Shown: positions 1 to 7,562, counted from the first letter of the stretch. The stretch is DNA of 8,858 nucleotides from Candidatus Cloacimonadota bacterium (GCA_028683635.1 JAQUHL010000003.1:1-8858); one strand, 5' to 3'. Numbers and translations are program-made. The notes: a model not told the origin generated them from the sequence alone.

Positions 1-403
1 GAAATTCGATGTGCCCTTTGGTAGTATCGAAATGCGAGTTTCCGGGGATGATATCTCCTTTTTTGATCATCGCCGAGAAGAGAACATTTTCAGCCGCCCT
101 GCCCTGATGAGTGGGAATCACATAGGGCAATCCAGTAAGGCTGGTAATGGTATCTTTCATTCTCAGAAAGCTGCGGGAACCGGCATAACTTTCATCGCCC
201 CGCATCAGAGCAGACCACTGCAAATCACTCATGGCTCCAGTTCCGGAATCGGTGAGAAGATCTATAAAAACATCTTCCGCAGCAAGATTGAAGAGGTTGT
301 ATTCAGCCTTTCTGATTTTGTGTTCCCGCTCGTCCCGCGTCAGAACCTTGAGAGGCTCGACCATCTTGATACGCCAGGGTTCGGCGTAGGGCATTTTTTC
401 CAT
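1..403 (-). CDS. tnaA: Tryptophanase (tryptophan indole-lyase), N-terminal part, cut by the window edge
   Basis: PLP-dependent beta-eliminating lyase of fold type I, cytoplasmic. Tryptophanase splits L-tryptophan into indole, pyruvate and ammonia; its close relative tyrosine phenol-lyase does the same with tyrosine. I translated 134 uninterrupted codons, starting MEKMPYAEPWRIKMVEPLKV. Family landmarks in order are FIDLLTDSGTGAMSD (residues 46-60), GDESYAGS (69-76, with the catalytic-region Tyr73) and IPTHQGRAAEN (96-106), whose Gln-Gly-Arg holds the PLP phosphate. Next comes HFDTTKGHIE (124-133). Asp126 there sits where tryptophanases carry an Asp (D133 in Proteus vulgaris) and tyrosine phenol-lyases a Thr (T124), so tryptophanase is favoured. 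The start is set by GGAG at 412-409, five bases upstream of the ATG at 403. The C-terminal part, with the PLP lysine and the second specificity position (His/Phe), lies outside the window. The gene is divergent from coaX. Confidence 0.9.
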   Translation of the reverse strand, partial: MEKMPYAEPWRIKMVEPLKVLTRDEREHKIRKAEYNLFNLAAEDVFIDLLTDSGTGAMSDLQWSALMRGDESYAGSRSFLRMKDTITSLTGLPYVIPTHQGRAAENVLFSAMIKKGDIIPGNSHFDTTKGHIEF

Positions 404-491
404 TTTGTCTCCATTTTTTATCTATTTTGTAATGATTATTGCGTATTGTATAGTGAATCCAAATTCTTGGAGTGGCACATTTGTCAACCAT
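303..491 (-). CDS. Possible leader ORF overlapping the tnaA start (62 codons)
   Basis: Minus-strand ORF starting at ATG 491-489, preceded by AGGAG at 503-499 with a 7-base spacer, a better ribosome site than most small spurious ORFs have. It begins MVDKCATPRIWIHYTIRNN, with Trp at residues 11 and 27. It runs 101 bases into tnaA in a different frame, so only its first ~29 codons lie outside tnaA. Known tna operons of enterobacteria use a short leader peptide, TnaC, with a critical Trp, but the TnaC signature (KWFNID and a terminal Pro) is not present here. I do not recognise the product. It may be a translational-coupling or attenuation leader, or chance; the part overlapping tnaA is surely constrained mainly by tnaA. 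Confidence 0.25.
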   Translation of the reverse strand: MVDKCATPRIWIHYTIRNNHYKIDKKWRQNGKNALRRTLAYQDGRASQGSDAGRAGTQNQKG

Positions 492-651
492 AATCCAACT
501 CCTGATGCGGGAAATGAAAAATGTAAGGCGGGTACAGCAGCTAAGTCTGGAAGAGGAAAATCATTGACACAAAAGCAGCTATTCAAAATATAGCGATTGA
601 ACCTGACTGCAAGCTTTTTATCTTTCCTAATTCAATGATTGAGCGGGGTTT
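404..651. other. Divergent intergenic region between tnaA and coaX
   Basis: This 248-base stretch separates the two divergent starts and must hold the promoters for both. Facing right I see TTGACA at 564-569 with weak -10 candidates at 587-594. Facing left I see the GGAG of tnaA at 412-409, a TATACAAT block at 452-445 that could serve as a -10 but lacks a matching -35, and the SD-led small ORF listed separately. I found no tRNA, terminator hairpin or known riboswitch. Plus-strand ORFs here have no convincing ribosome site or protein-like composition. Confidence 0.6.
564..594 (+). promoter_or_regulatory. Candidate promoter for coaX-sprA
   Basis: A perfect TTGACA lies at 564-569. The downstream -10 is weak: TATAGC at 589-594 with a 19-base spacer (4 of 6 matches), or AATATA at 587-592 with a 17-base spacer (3 of 6). 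Transcription would start near 600, about 50 bases upstream of coaX. The call assumes a sigma-70-like consensus; some FCB bacteria use a different -33/-7 consensus, so this is tentative. Confidence 0.3.
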
Positions 652-1446
652 ATGCTAAGAAATTCGATAATGGAAGCAGTCCTTGTCGTGGATATCGGTA
701 ACACCAATATTGTTTGCGGTATCTATAAAGAGGAAAAGTTGAGCTGGTTTGCGCGCTTTCAGTCATCCAGGAAGCGTACGGCAGATGAATACTTCAGTCT
801 GCTGGAACCGCTTCTCAAGGGATATGAACTGAATACGATAGCATACGTTGCTCTGGGTAGTGTGGTGCCGGAGCTTTCCAGGATCTGGCTGCACTTGTTC
901 CAGAAGTATTCTTCAGCGAAAGTGGTCGAGATCAATGCCTATTCGGATCTGGGGCTGAAATATCCTGCAGAGGATCCGGGATTCATTGGTTCTGATCTCG
1001 TCGCCAATGCTTATGCTGCCTGGCAGAAGTATCAGAGTAATTGTCTGATAGTTGATCTGGGAACCGCAACGACCATTCAGCTCGTAAGTTCAGCCGGAGA
1101 TTTCATCGGCACGGCAATCGCTCCCGGGCTCAAAACGGGAGCACAATATCTTTTCGAAAATGCTACCCTGCTTAGTGAGATTGAACTCAGTTCTCCAACT
1201 TCGACCTTGGGGACAAACACCCGGGAGGCACTCCTGTCCGGAATAGTATCCGGGCATGCTCTGATGCTGGAAGCATTCCTGATCAGGCTTAAAGAAGAGT
1301 ATAAACATCTTGCTCCGATCAAAACCATCATAACTGGTGGCATTGCTGATCTGATCTTTCCACTCACCCGATCTGTAGATCTGATAGACAAAACTCTCAC
1401 CCTGGACGGTTTGTTCCTTGCTCTGAAAAGGGAAATCATTGCCTGA
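652..1446 (+). CDS. coaX: Type III pantothenate kinase
   Basis: Phosphorylates pantothenate with ATP to 4'-phosphopantothenate, the first committed step of coenzyme A synthesis, in the cytoplasm. CoaX belongs to the acetate/sugar-kinase/Hsp70 fold; 264 residues is the usual length. Motifs seen in order: VVDIGNTN (12-19, ATP-phosphate loop), GSVVPEL (69-75), GSDLVANAYAA (113-123, containing catalytic Asp115), IVDLGTATT (133-141, second phosphate/cation loop), GTAIAPGL (153-160), NTREALLSG (189-197), ITGGIADLI (227-235) and LTLDGL (249-254). The usual GxDR motif reads GSDL, so the expected pantothenate-contacting Arg is Leu116 here. Start choice is open: ATG 652 follows GGGG at a short 3-base spacing, while ATG 670 (MEAVLVVDIGN) aligns better with typical CoaX N-termini but has little SD. 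Its stop overlaps the TTG start option of sprA by 8 bases, implying co-transcription and coupled translation. Confidence 0.93.
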   Translation: MLRNSIMEAVLVVDIGNTNIVCGIYKEEKLSWFARFQSSRKRTADEYFSLLEPLLKGYELNTIAYVALGSVVPELSRIWLHLFQKYSSAKVVEINAYSDLGLKYPAEDPGFIGSDLVANAYAAWQKYQSNCLIVDLGTATTIQLVSSAGDFIGTAIAPGLKTGAQYLFENATLLSEIELSSPTSTLGTNTREALLSGIVSGHALMLEAFLIRLKEEYKHLAPIKTIITGGIADLIFPLTRSVDLIDKTLTLDGLFLALKREIIA

Positions 1447-4400
1447 GAATATGCCCTGGCGTTTGTTACTTTTTATCCTGATTTTGCTTTGCTGGATAAG
1501 TCTATCGGCAAATCAGTTTTATCCAAGGTTGTACCTGGAAGGATACTTCCCCCGCATCAACAATAAAGTGGATATCTATAAGCTCCACAACGGTCTCAGT
1601 TATGAGCGAAAAGCCCCATTTTTGATCAATACTTTCGCCCCTGATAGCAAGGAAAAAATCCTCTTTGAAGACCAAAAGGTAATTATCAGTACCAAGGTGG
1701 GAGATACCAAAATCATTGAGGACGTGACGGTCTCTTTTGATAGCTATTTTGCAGCCATGAGAAAAAAGGTGTTTTTGCAATCCATTAGAGAAAGGGCTAC
1801 ACAAAAGACTCAATCCACGCAAACCACCCAGGCAGGCTTGATCAAAGATTTCACCATTGAATTACCTAAAATTGCTGTGCCCAAGGCTGTTCAAAAAGTA
1901 CTGGGCAGCAAAGCCGGCAGGCTGAGCTTGGACGGAACCCAAAAGATATCCTTTGAGGGAAGCAGTACAAAACGCAAGCAAGTGCCCATCTACGAGACTG
2001 AAAACAAGAGTACTTTCGATCTTAAGATGAAGCAGGAAACCAATATCCGGCTCACCGGCACTATTGGCGAAAAAATCTCCGTGAATTTGAAATACAACTC
2101 CCAGCAGGATGAACAGTTTTTCGATCCCAACAACGTGAATATCAAGTATACAGGTTATGAAGACGAAATCATCCAGCTCATTGAAGCTGGTAATATCTCG
2201 CTTGCTTTGAGCGGCTCAAGATACATCAGCTATTCATCCAGTTCGCAGGGCCTATTCGGTATCACATCCAAATGGAAATATGGCAACCTCGATCTTACTA
2301 TGATAGCTTCCAAGGAGGAAGGTAAGAAGAATACTCAGACCTATGTGGGACAAAGCCAGGCTGATTCCACAATCTTTCGCAGCCGGGATTATGCTCCCCG
2401 AACGATGTATTTCATCACTGATCCTTACCAGTTGTATGACCTTTACAGTGAAGCTGACACAAATATCCCTCCAGGATGGGCAGATAATTCCATTAAGATG
2501 GATGATTTTGGAGCATGGCAAAAGAAGAATCCGGCTCTGCTGCCAGAATATGGAACCATGAAACTCTATCTTGATGATGCCATTGTCGATAACAACTATA
2601 TGTACACTCCTGGTGACGATATCATGGATGGCAACAACATCCTCTTTACCCCATATTGGGAAGAACTGGTGGAAGGGACGGATTTTATTACAGACTATGA
2701 TGCAGGAATCGTCCAGATCCTCAGACCAATAGAACGACGAGCTTCCCTAGGCGTGAGATATGTGGGCAAAAATCTTCAACCAGTTCCACCTAATAGCGAC
2801 GCGCAGGATGGACTATTGCATGTGAGTGTTATCCGTCGTCGCAACCAGGAATATTATGCTTACGACAAGCAAAATCCTCAAAACCCGGACAATATCTGGC
2901 ATTACCAGATGCGTAATGTTTTCAACCTGAACAAAACCAACATTAAAAACGATGGTTTCTATCTGGAAATCTATAATGAGAACGAGGATAGAACCAGGAA
3001 CTACAACCTCCCGGATAGCCTGGCTGTGGGAGGATTGGGCACGTATGCGGATTACCTGAGGCTCGATACCAATGGTGATTCCATCATCAACGGAGACGAT
3101 TCCACAGTGATCCTCTCATCGGGATTGGTTATCTTCCCACTGCTCAATCCCTTCCTGCCCTTTGGTGATATTCAGCCTTATCAGGAAGAAAACGAGAATG
3201 TTAGCTATCTCGACATCAACATGTATATGTCCGTCAAGGGTAAGATCGGCCGTGATGCAATTGATCTGGCCCAGGGAGGGCTTCTCAAAGGAAGCGTCCG
3301 GGTAAAGGTCAATGGCACTGAGCAAAGAGAAAATGTCGATTACCTCGTGGATTATGATTTTGGGAGAATAACCTTCCTCACTGCTGCCGGCAAAGATCCT
3401 GATGCCAGGATAGAAATTGATTATGAATTCAGGAGTATCTTCGATGTTGCCCGCAAATCTCTGGCTGGAATCAGGGCAAATTGGGAAATTACTGATAATG
3501 CCAAACTGGGCGGGACCCTGATTTATAGAAGTGAATCTGTAAATGAAAGACGTCCCAAGATTGGCAACGAAAACATTGAAATGTGGTTGGCTGATATCGA
3601 TGGCAGCATTACCCTGAAGCCCAAGTTCATTACCACATGGGTGGATGCATTACCCCTTATCAGTACATCAGCAGAATCCAGACTTGCCCTATCCGGAGAA
3701 ATGGCAGTCACAATACCCAAACTGTATGGTGATCCCAACGGGAAAAAAAGGATCGCATATATTGATGATATGGAATCCATCGTGGATTCTTATCCCCTGG
3801 GAATAAGCCACTCCACCTGGGTTTTGGGCAGCAAACCCTTTGAGACCAACCTCGCCAAAGGAAGAACGAATTGGTACAATCCCAAAAACATCCTCAGGGA
3901 ACAAATCGAAGACCCCAATACTTTGACCGACAAAGAACGCAAAGAGACAGCCTCGGTGCTTGCCATGAAAGTCTTCCCCAATAACTTGAATATTCCTGGC
4001 TCGGATGTGTGGAGTTGGGGTGGGGTAATGAAGTATATTGGTAATCAGCTTGATTTCTCTGCCAAAAAATACATCGAGCTTCTGGTAAGGGTGGAAGGAG
4101 TGCAGGGCAGCTCAACGCCCAATACCATTCTGAAGGTCGATCTGGGCGATTTGAATGAGGATTTTTATACTGAGTTCGGAGGATTTAATAACCGAAACAC
4201 TGAAGATAAAAATGGTGACGGCGTACTCACCATCGATGAGGATCTTGGGCTGGATGGCATTGCACACGGCCAGCCAGGACACGATCCCAATGATCTTGCA
4301 TCTGATGAACAGGGACAGGATAATGATTATCCCTACATCAATGGTACAGAGGGAAACAGAGTGCTCGATACCGAGGATCTGGACGGGGACGGAGTGCTCG

Positions 4401-7400
4401 ATACCCTCGATCGCTATTTCAGCTATGGAATATCTCTCAACGACGATCGCTATCTGGAATCTATAAATGACTATGGATGGAGGCTTTACCGCATCCCTCT
4501 CGCCGACCCTGATGCCTATAACATCGTGAACAACGTAGGTAGCGGAACGCCTCCCAATCTAAAGAAAATTTCCTACACCCGCTTGAGAGTGGAAACCGAC
4601 AGCCAGGCAAAAGTTCTGATTGCCGATGTAAATATCGTGGGAAACAAATGGCAGGACTTCCTGGTTAGGGACTTGGATGGCAACTGGTTTTCAGATGCAG
4701 ATCTTGCCGTGACAAATACTTCGTACATTTCTGGGATAGTCAACAATCAAAAAAACGGTGCCACCTACACATCTCCCGAAGGTACCACCTACATGGAGGA
4801 CGACAAAGAATCCTCTGAATCTGCTTTATCCCTCACAATAAACAATCTGATGCCGGATACTCAGGTTCTATTGAGACAGCGGATGCTCGATTCCTATAAC
4901 CTGCTTTCCTATGGCAGCCTTAGATTCTGGGTATATCCTGAAGGATTGAACACTGCAGCTACCAACGATTCGATGGAGATTGTCTTCAGGGTGGGAGCAG
5001 ACTCCACAAATTACTATCAGATCCGCCAAAAGGTGGGCATCATACCAAACAGGAGCAAGATGGACAAATACTCCTGGATTGAGTTTTCATATCCCTTGGG
5101 AGACATCACAACCCTAAAACAATTTACCACAACATCAACCCCGGCTGATACCACGATTGGCAACACTACCTACTCCATCCGGGGAAATCCAACCCTCACA
5201 AACATCCGGGAAATCTGTTTTGGAGTATTGAATAATAGTGATCTGATGACTGGTCCCTATAGCGGCACTGTCTTTTTCAACGATCTCAGGGTGGCAGATC
5301 CTTATGATGATATCGGCTGGGCGAAGAGACTCACATTCAACACATCTCTTGCAGATTTTATTACTTTAGACGTTGATTTCGAACAAAAAAGCGAAAACTT
5401 CAATCCCGTTATCCAGCGTGGCAGACAAAGCAGCTTCACAGAAACCACAGCTTTGAACATAACTAACAAATACTTCATAAATAAGTTCTTCCCAAATTCC
5501 TGGAATCTCGATATCCCCCTGAATCTAAATCGGAATTACAGTATTGGTATTCCACGTTACAGGGCAAATTCGGATCTGCTGCGGGATGATATCACAGATC
5601 CTGTGGAAAAAGCAAGGGAGAAAAACGAAACTCTGATCTATGCGGCAGATGTTGCTTTCAGCCAACGCACGGCTCCCAAGAACAAAATCCTCTTCTATAC
5701 CCTACACAGAACTTCCCTGAGTGGCAGAGTGGAACAAGCTTTTCGCAATACTCCCACCACTCGGGATACAACCCTCACCTGGCGTGCTGTGCTGAACTAC
5801 AACCTTGCTTTCCCGGCAGATAAATCCAGTTTTACGATTTGGAAGAACTATAAGTTTACCTATCTCCCATCCAATTGGAACAATAGCTTTCAGATAAATA
5901 GCACTGAACCCAAAAGCTTCAATTGGGAAAACCGTACCACCGGTGCCAATTGGTATCCCAGAGCTCAAACTATCCGATCCAAAACTCTCACAACAGATAA
6001 CAGCATAAACTGGAACCTGACCAATGACATTACTTCCACAATCAGATTGAACACCAAGCGAGATCTCCTCCAGAGAGATTCGCTCTGGTCTATAAACATA
6101 GGCAAACAAACAGAATACGTTCAGGATTTAGGCTTGAACTACAACCCAAACTACTTCCCCCGCATCATGAACATAACCACGGCAACGACTGCAAAATATA
6201 CCGAGTATCAAAAGAAATATTCACAATCCACTCCAGAGGGTTATGTGGATGTCTATGAAAAGGATGGAAACAGCCAAAGAACCTTCAGGGCAAATGTCGG
6301 CCTGATGAATTCAACCTGGCTCACGAGCTGGGCACAAAAGATCAGGGCCAAGAGTCCTGCAAAACCTTCTGCATCTTCTGAACCCAAAGATAAAGAAACA
6401 ATTCCGGTGAAAGAACTTGGGGAAAAAGCTGAAATAAGCGAAGAAGAACAGAAGAAATTGAAAGAAATGGATACTAACTTTGACAACCTAAGTGAGGAAG
6501 AAATCAAGAAATTACTCGATTCAAGAGACCTTCAGAATTGGGAGAAAAACAATGATAAACCAAAAGATGACTTTGGAAACTCGGATCCCAAAGACAAACA
6601 AGATCCCAAAGATAAACCAAAAGAGCCCCGCCCTGAATTTAACCTTCCTGCAACTTTGGTGGAGTACCTCACCAAAATCAAGAATATCAACGCATCCTTC
6701 CAGAACTCGTATGGTATGGTCTATACTCGCAAGCAAGATCGCCCTCCCTTTGCCTTCCAATTAGCCCTCCCCCACTCCGTAGAAAGGGATTTTCTGGATT
6801 CCATTTCGGATGACAATACTCTGACTTTTGCTTCTGGCATTGCTTTCAGCAGAACTCTGGACAGCAACATAAACTTCTCTTACACAGATAATAAACGTTA
6901 TTCTACAGCCAGTACCCAGACCATATCCCAAACCTTTCCTGATGTTACTCTTACCCTCAATGAAGTCGATCAGTGGATAGGAGTCTCCAAGTTTCTCGCC
7001 AATATGAGATTGAACACCGGATATCAATATAACATCCGCCAAACTGGGAACATCAATTTCAGCAAACCCAAGCAGGAAACGAAGACTCAATCCTTCAATC
7101 CTCTGATCGGTGTCACAACAAATGTCCTAAACGCCGTCTCAACCAATGTCAGTCTGGTTATGACTCAATCCGAAAACATTACAGACATGGAAAGCTATGA
7201 GATCCTCAGGACGTCTGATTCCAAAGGCATCAGCAGCAGCTTTACCTATTCATACAGAGCCGGTAAAGGATTTAAGATCCCTCTTACTAACAAAAGAATT
7301 CACATCCGGAACGAGCTTACATCCAGCCTTTCCATCCAATATGAAGAGAGTTTTGATGAGACTATCGGAAGAGATGCCTCGGTGGTGGATCGCAATACTA

Positions 7401-7552
7401 CCCGCCTTGTGTTCACTCCTGCAGCGACATATCAATTCAATTCGGATATCCGTGGCGGATTAACCGGGGGGTATGAAATCAATACTGATAAGAAGAGGGA
7501 TGACGGTACCAAGATACTGCGCTTGGGCATCTGGGTGGAGATAACCTTGTAG
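1439..7552 (+). CDS. sprA: T9SS outer-membrane translocon SprA/Sov
   Basis: Giant outer-membrane beta-barrel (36 strands in the Flavobacterium structure) through which type IX secretion cargo crosses the outer membrane. A signal peptide spans residues 1-24 (Arg8, hydrophobic 9-22, likely cleavage after SLSA). SprA signatures: YTGYEDEIIQLIEAGNISLA around 237-256 followed by QGLFGITSKWKYG; a repeated DxxxDYDxG motif at 415-423 and 634-642; STSAESRLALSG before 765; and YIDDMESI (774-781) followed by STWVLG. The C-terminal half is rich in alternating-hydrophobic, aromatic strands and ends in LRLGIWVEITL. At 2037 residues it is shorter than the ~2300-2500 usual in Bacteroidota, without a visible break. 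Acidic Ca-loop-like motifs lie at 543-554, 923-934 and 980-991, and a charged insert at 1639-1733. Start is ambiguous: TTG 1439 has AGGGA at suitable spacing inside coaX; ATG 1451 gives MPWRLLLFILILL and needs no overlap. Confidence 0.9.
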   Translation: MPENMPWRLLLFILILLCWISLSANQFYPRLYLEGYFPRINNKVDIYKLHNGLSYERKAPFLINTFAPDSKEKILFEDQKVIISTKVGDTKIIEDVTVSFDSYFAAMRKKVFLQSIRERATQKTQSTQTTQAGLIKDFTIELPKIAVPKAVQKVLGSKAGRLSLDGTQKISFEGSSTKRKQVPIYETENKSTFDLKMKQETNIRLTGTIGEKISVNLKYNSQQDEQFFDPNNVNIKYTGYEDEIIQLIEAGNISLALSGSRYISYSSSSQGLFGITSKWKYGNLDLTMIASKEEGKKNTQTYVGQSQADSTIFRSRDYAPRTMYFITDPYQLYDLYSEADTNIPPGWADNSIKMDDFGAWQKKNPALLPEYGTMKLYLDDAIVDNNYMYTPGDDIMDGNNILFTPYWEELVEGTDFITDYDAGIVQILRPIERRASLGVRYVGKNLQPVPPNSDAQDGLLHVSVIRRRNQEYYAYDKQNPQNPDNIWHYQMRNVFNLNKTNIKNDGFYLEIYNENEDRTRNYNLPDSLAVGGLGTYADYLRLDTNGDSIINGDDSTVILSSGLVIFPLLNPFLPFGDIQPYQEENENVSYLDINMYMSVKGKIGRDAIDLAQGGLLKGSVRVKVNGTEQRENVDYLVDYDFGRITFLTAAGKDPDARIEIDYEFRSIFDVARKSLAGIRANWEITDNAKLGGTLIYRSESVNERRPKIGNENIEMWLADIDGSITLKPKFITTWVDALPLISTSAESRLALSGEMAVTIPKLYGDPNGKKRIAYIDDMESIVDSYPLGISHSTWVLGSKPFETNLAKGRTNWYNPKNILREQIEDPNTLTDKERKETASVLAMKVFPNNLNIPGSDVWSWGGVMKYIGNQLDFSAKKYIELLVRVEGVQGSSTPNTILKVDLGDLNEDFYTEFGGFNNRNTEDKNGDGVLTIDEDLGLDGIAHGQPGHDPNDLASDEQGQDNDYPYINGTEGNRVLDTEDLDGDGVLDTLDRYFSYGISLNDDRYLESINDYGWRLYRIPLADPDAYNIVNNVGSGTPPNLKKISYTRLRVETDSQAKVLIADVNIVGNKWQDFLVRDLDGNWFSDADLAVTNTSYISGIVNNQKNGATYTSPEGTTYMEDDKESSESALSLTINNLMPDTQVLLRQRMLDSYNLLSYGSLRFWVYPEGLNTAATNDSMEIVFRVGADSTNYYQIRQKVGIIPNRSKMDKYSWIEFSYPLGDITTLKQFTTTSTPADTTIGNTTYSIRGNPTLTNIREICFGVLNNSDLMTGPYSGTVFFNDLRVADPYDDIGWAKRLTFNTSLADFITLDVDFEQKSENFNPVIQRGRQSSFTETTALNITNKYFINKFFPNSWNLDIPLNLNRNYSIGIPRYRANSDLLRDDITDPVEKAREKNETLIYAADVAFSQRTAPKNKILFYTLHRTSLSGRVEQAFRNTPTTRDTTLTWRAVLNYNLAFPADKSSFTIWKNYKFTYLPSNWNNSFQINSTEPKSFNWENRTTGANWYPRAQTIRSKTLTTDNSINWNLTNDITSTIRLNTKRDLLQRDSLWSINIGKQTEYVQDLGLNYNPNYFPRIMNITTATTAKYTEYQKKYSQSTPEGYVDVYEKDGNSQRTFRANVGLMNSTWLTSWAQKIRAKSPAKPSASSEPKDKETIPVKELGEKAEISEEEQKKLKEMDTNFDNLSEEEIKKLLDSRDLQNWEKNNDKPKDDFGNSDPKDKQDPKDKPKEPRPEFNLPATLVEYLTKIKNINASFQNSYGMVYTRKQDRPPFAFQLALPHSVERDFLDSISDDNTLTFASGIAFSRTLDSNINFSYTDNKRYSTASTQTISQTFPDVTLTLNEVDQWIGVSKFLANMRLNTGYQYNIRQTGNINFSKPKQETKTQSFNPLIGVTTNVLNAVSTNVSLVMTQSENITDMESYEILRTSDSKGISSSFTYSYRAGKGFKIPLTNKRIHIRNELTSSLSIQYEESFDETIGRDASVVDRNTTRLVFTPAATYQFNSDIRGGLTGGYEINTDKKRDDGTKILRLGIWVEITL
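3065..3100 (+). other. Dockerin-like acidic loop in SprA (residues 543-554)
   Basis: Encodes DTNGDSIINGDD. It matches the D-x-N-x-D spacing with Ile at position 8 and acidic residues at 11-12 of dockerin/EF-type calcium loops, but Ser replaces the usual Gly at position 6. A single isolated loop; calcium binding is an inference. Confidence 0.4.
4205..4240 (+). other. EF-hand-type calcium loop in SprA (residues 923-934)
   Basis: Encodes DKNGDGVLTIDE, a full 12-residue EF-hand loop pattern: Asp1, Asn3, Asp5, Gly6, Leu8, Glu12. It lies about 46 residues before the second acidic loop in a stretch rich in Asp, Gly and Asn (roughly 918-995). Calcium binding is inferred from the pattern only. Confidence 0.5.
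4376..4411 (+). other. EF-hand-type calcium loop in SprA (residues 980-991)
   Basis: Encodes DLDGDGVLDTLD with Asp at 1, 3, 5, 9 and 12 and Gly at 6. It sits inside a short 33-base repeat: GTGCTCGATACC occurs at 4361-4372 and again at 4394-4405, giving VLDT twice, eleven residues apart. The aromatic stretch RYFSYGISL after it resembles the region that follows the EDxNxD segment in Bacteroidota SprA, so the site is probably a conserved SprA element in an acidic form. Confidence 0.5.
6353..6637 (+). other. Charged low-complexity insert in SprA (residues 1639-1733)
   Basis: About 95 residues dominated by Lys, Glu, Asp and Pro, quite unlike the Asn/Thr/aromatic-rich barrel strands on both sides. 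It starts near SPAKPSASSEPKDKE, passes through a helix-like, coiled-coil-prone stretch (EISEEEQKKLKEMD, then LSEEEIKKLLD) and ends in a DPKDK repeat. Such a segment would be a flexible or helical loop outside the membrane; whether it faces the periplasm or the cell surface cannot be told from sequence. Confidence 0.75.
6584..6619 (+). repeat. Two tandem 18-base units encoding DPKDKQ-DPKDKP
   Basis: GATCCCAAAGACAAACAA (6584-6601) is followed directly by GATCCCAAAGATAAACCA (6602-6619), differing at two bases. It is an in-frame tandem repeat within the charged insert of sprA, a likely source of length variation between strains. Confidence 0.8.
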
Positions 7553-7562
7553 TTATGCTTGC

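Noticed and set aside
445..487. TTGACA (487-482) and TATACAAT (452-445) on the minus strand as the tnaA promoter
   Set aside because: The spacing is about 29-31 bases, far beyond the usual 16-19, and no other -35 fits.
303..491. Naming the minus-strand leader ORF as tnaC
   Set aside because: The KWFNID core and C-terminal proline of known TnaC peptides are missing, so only an unnamed candidate is reported.
11..493. Plus-strand open frame of 160 codons at the left edge
   Set aside because: It lies antisense to the clear tryptophanase coding region, has no ribosome site and shows no recognisable protein pattern.
405..593. Plus-strand open frame upstream of coaX
   Set aside because: No SD before its ATG, low-complexity composition, and it covers the region where both promoters must lie.
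1439..1511. SprA as a lipoprotein, from Cys18 in the hydrophobic segment
   Set aside because: The residue before the Cys is Leu, not Gly/Ala/Ser, and the hydrophobic segment continues past it to a SLSA cleavage site.
4155..4466. Plus-strand 103-codon frame inside sprA
   Set aside because: A second-frame shadow of the Asp-rich SprA stretch, without start signals or family features.
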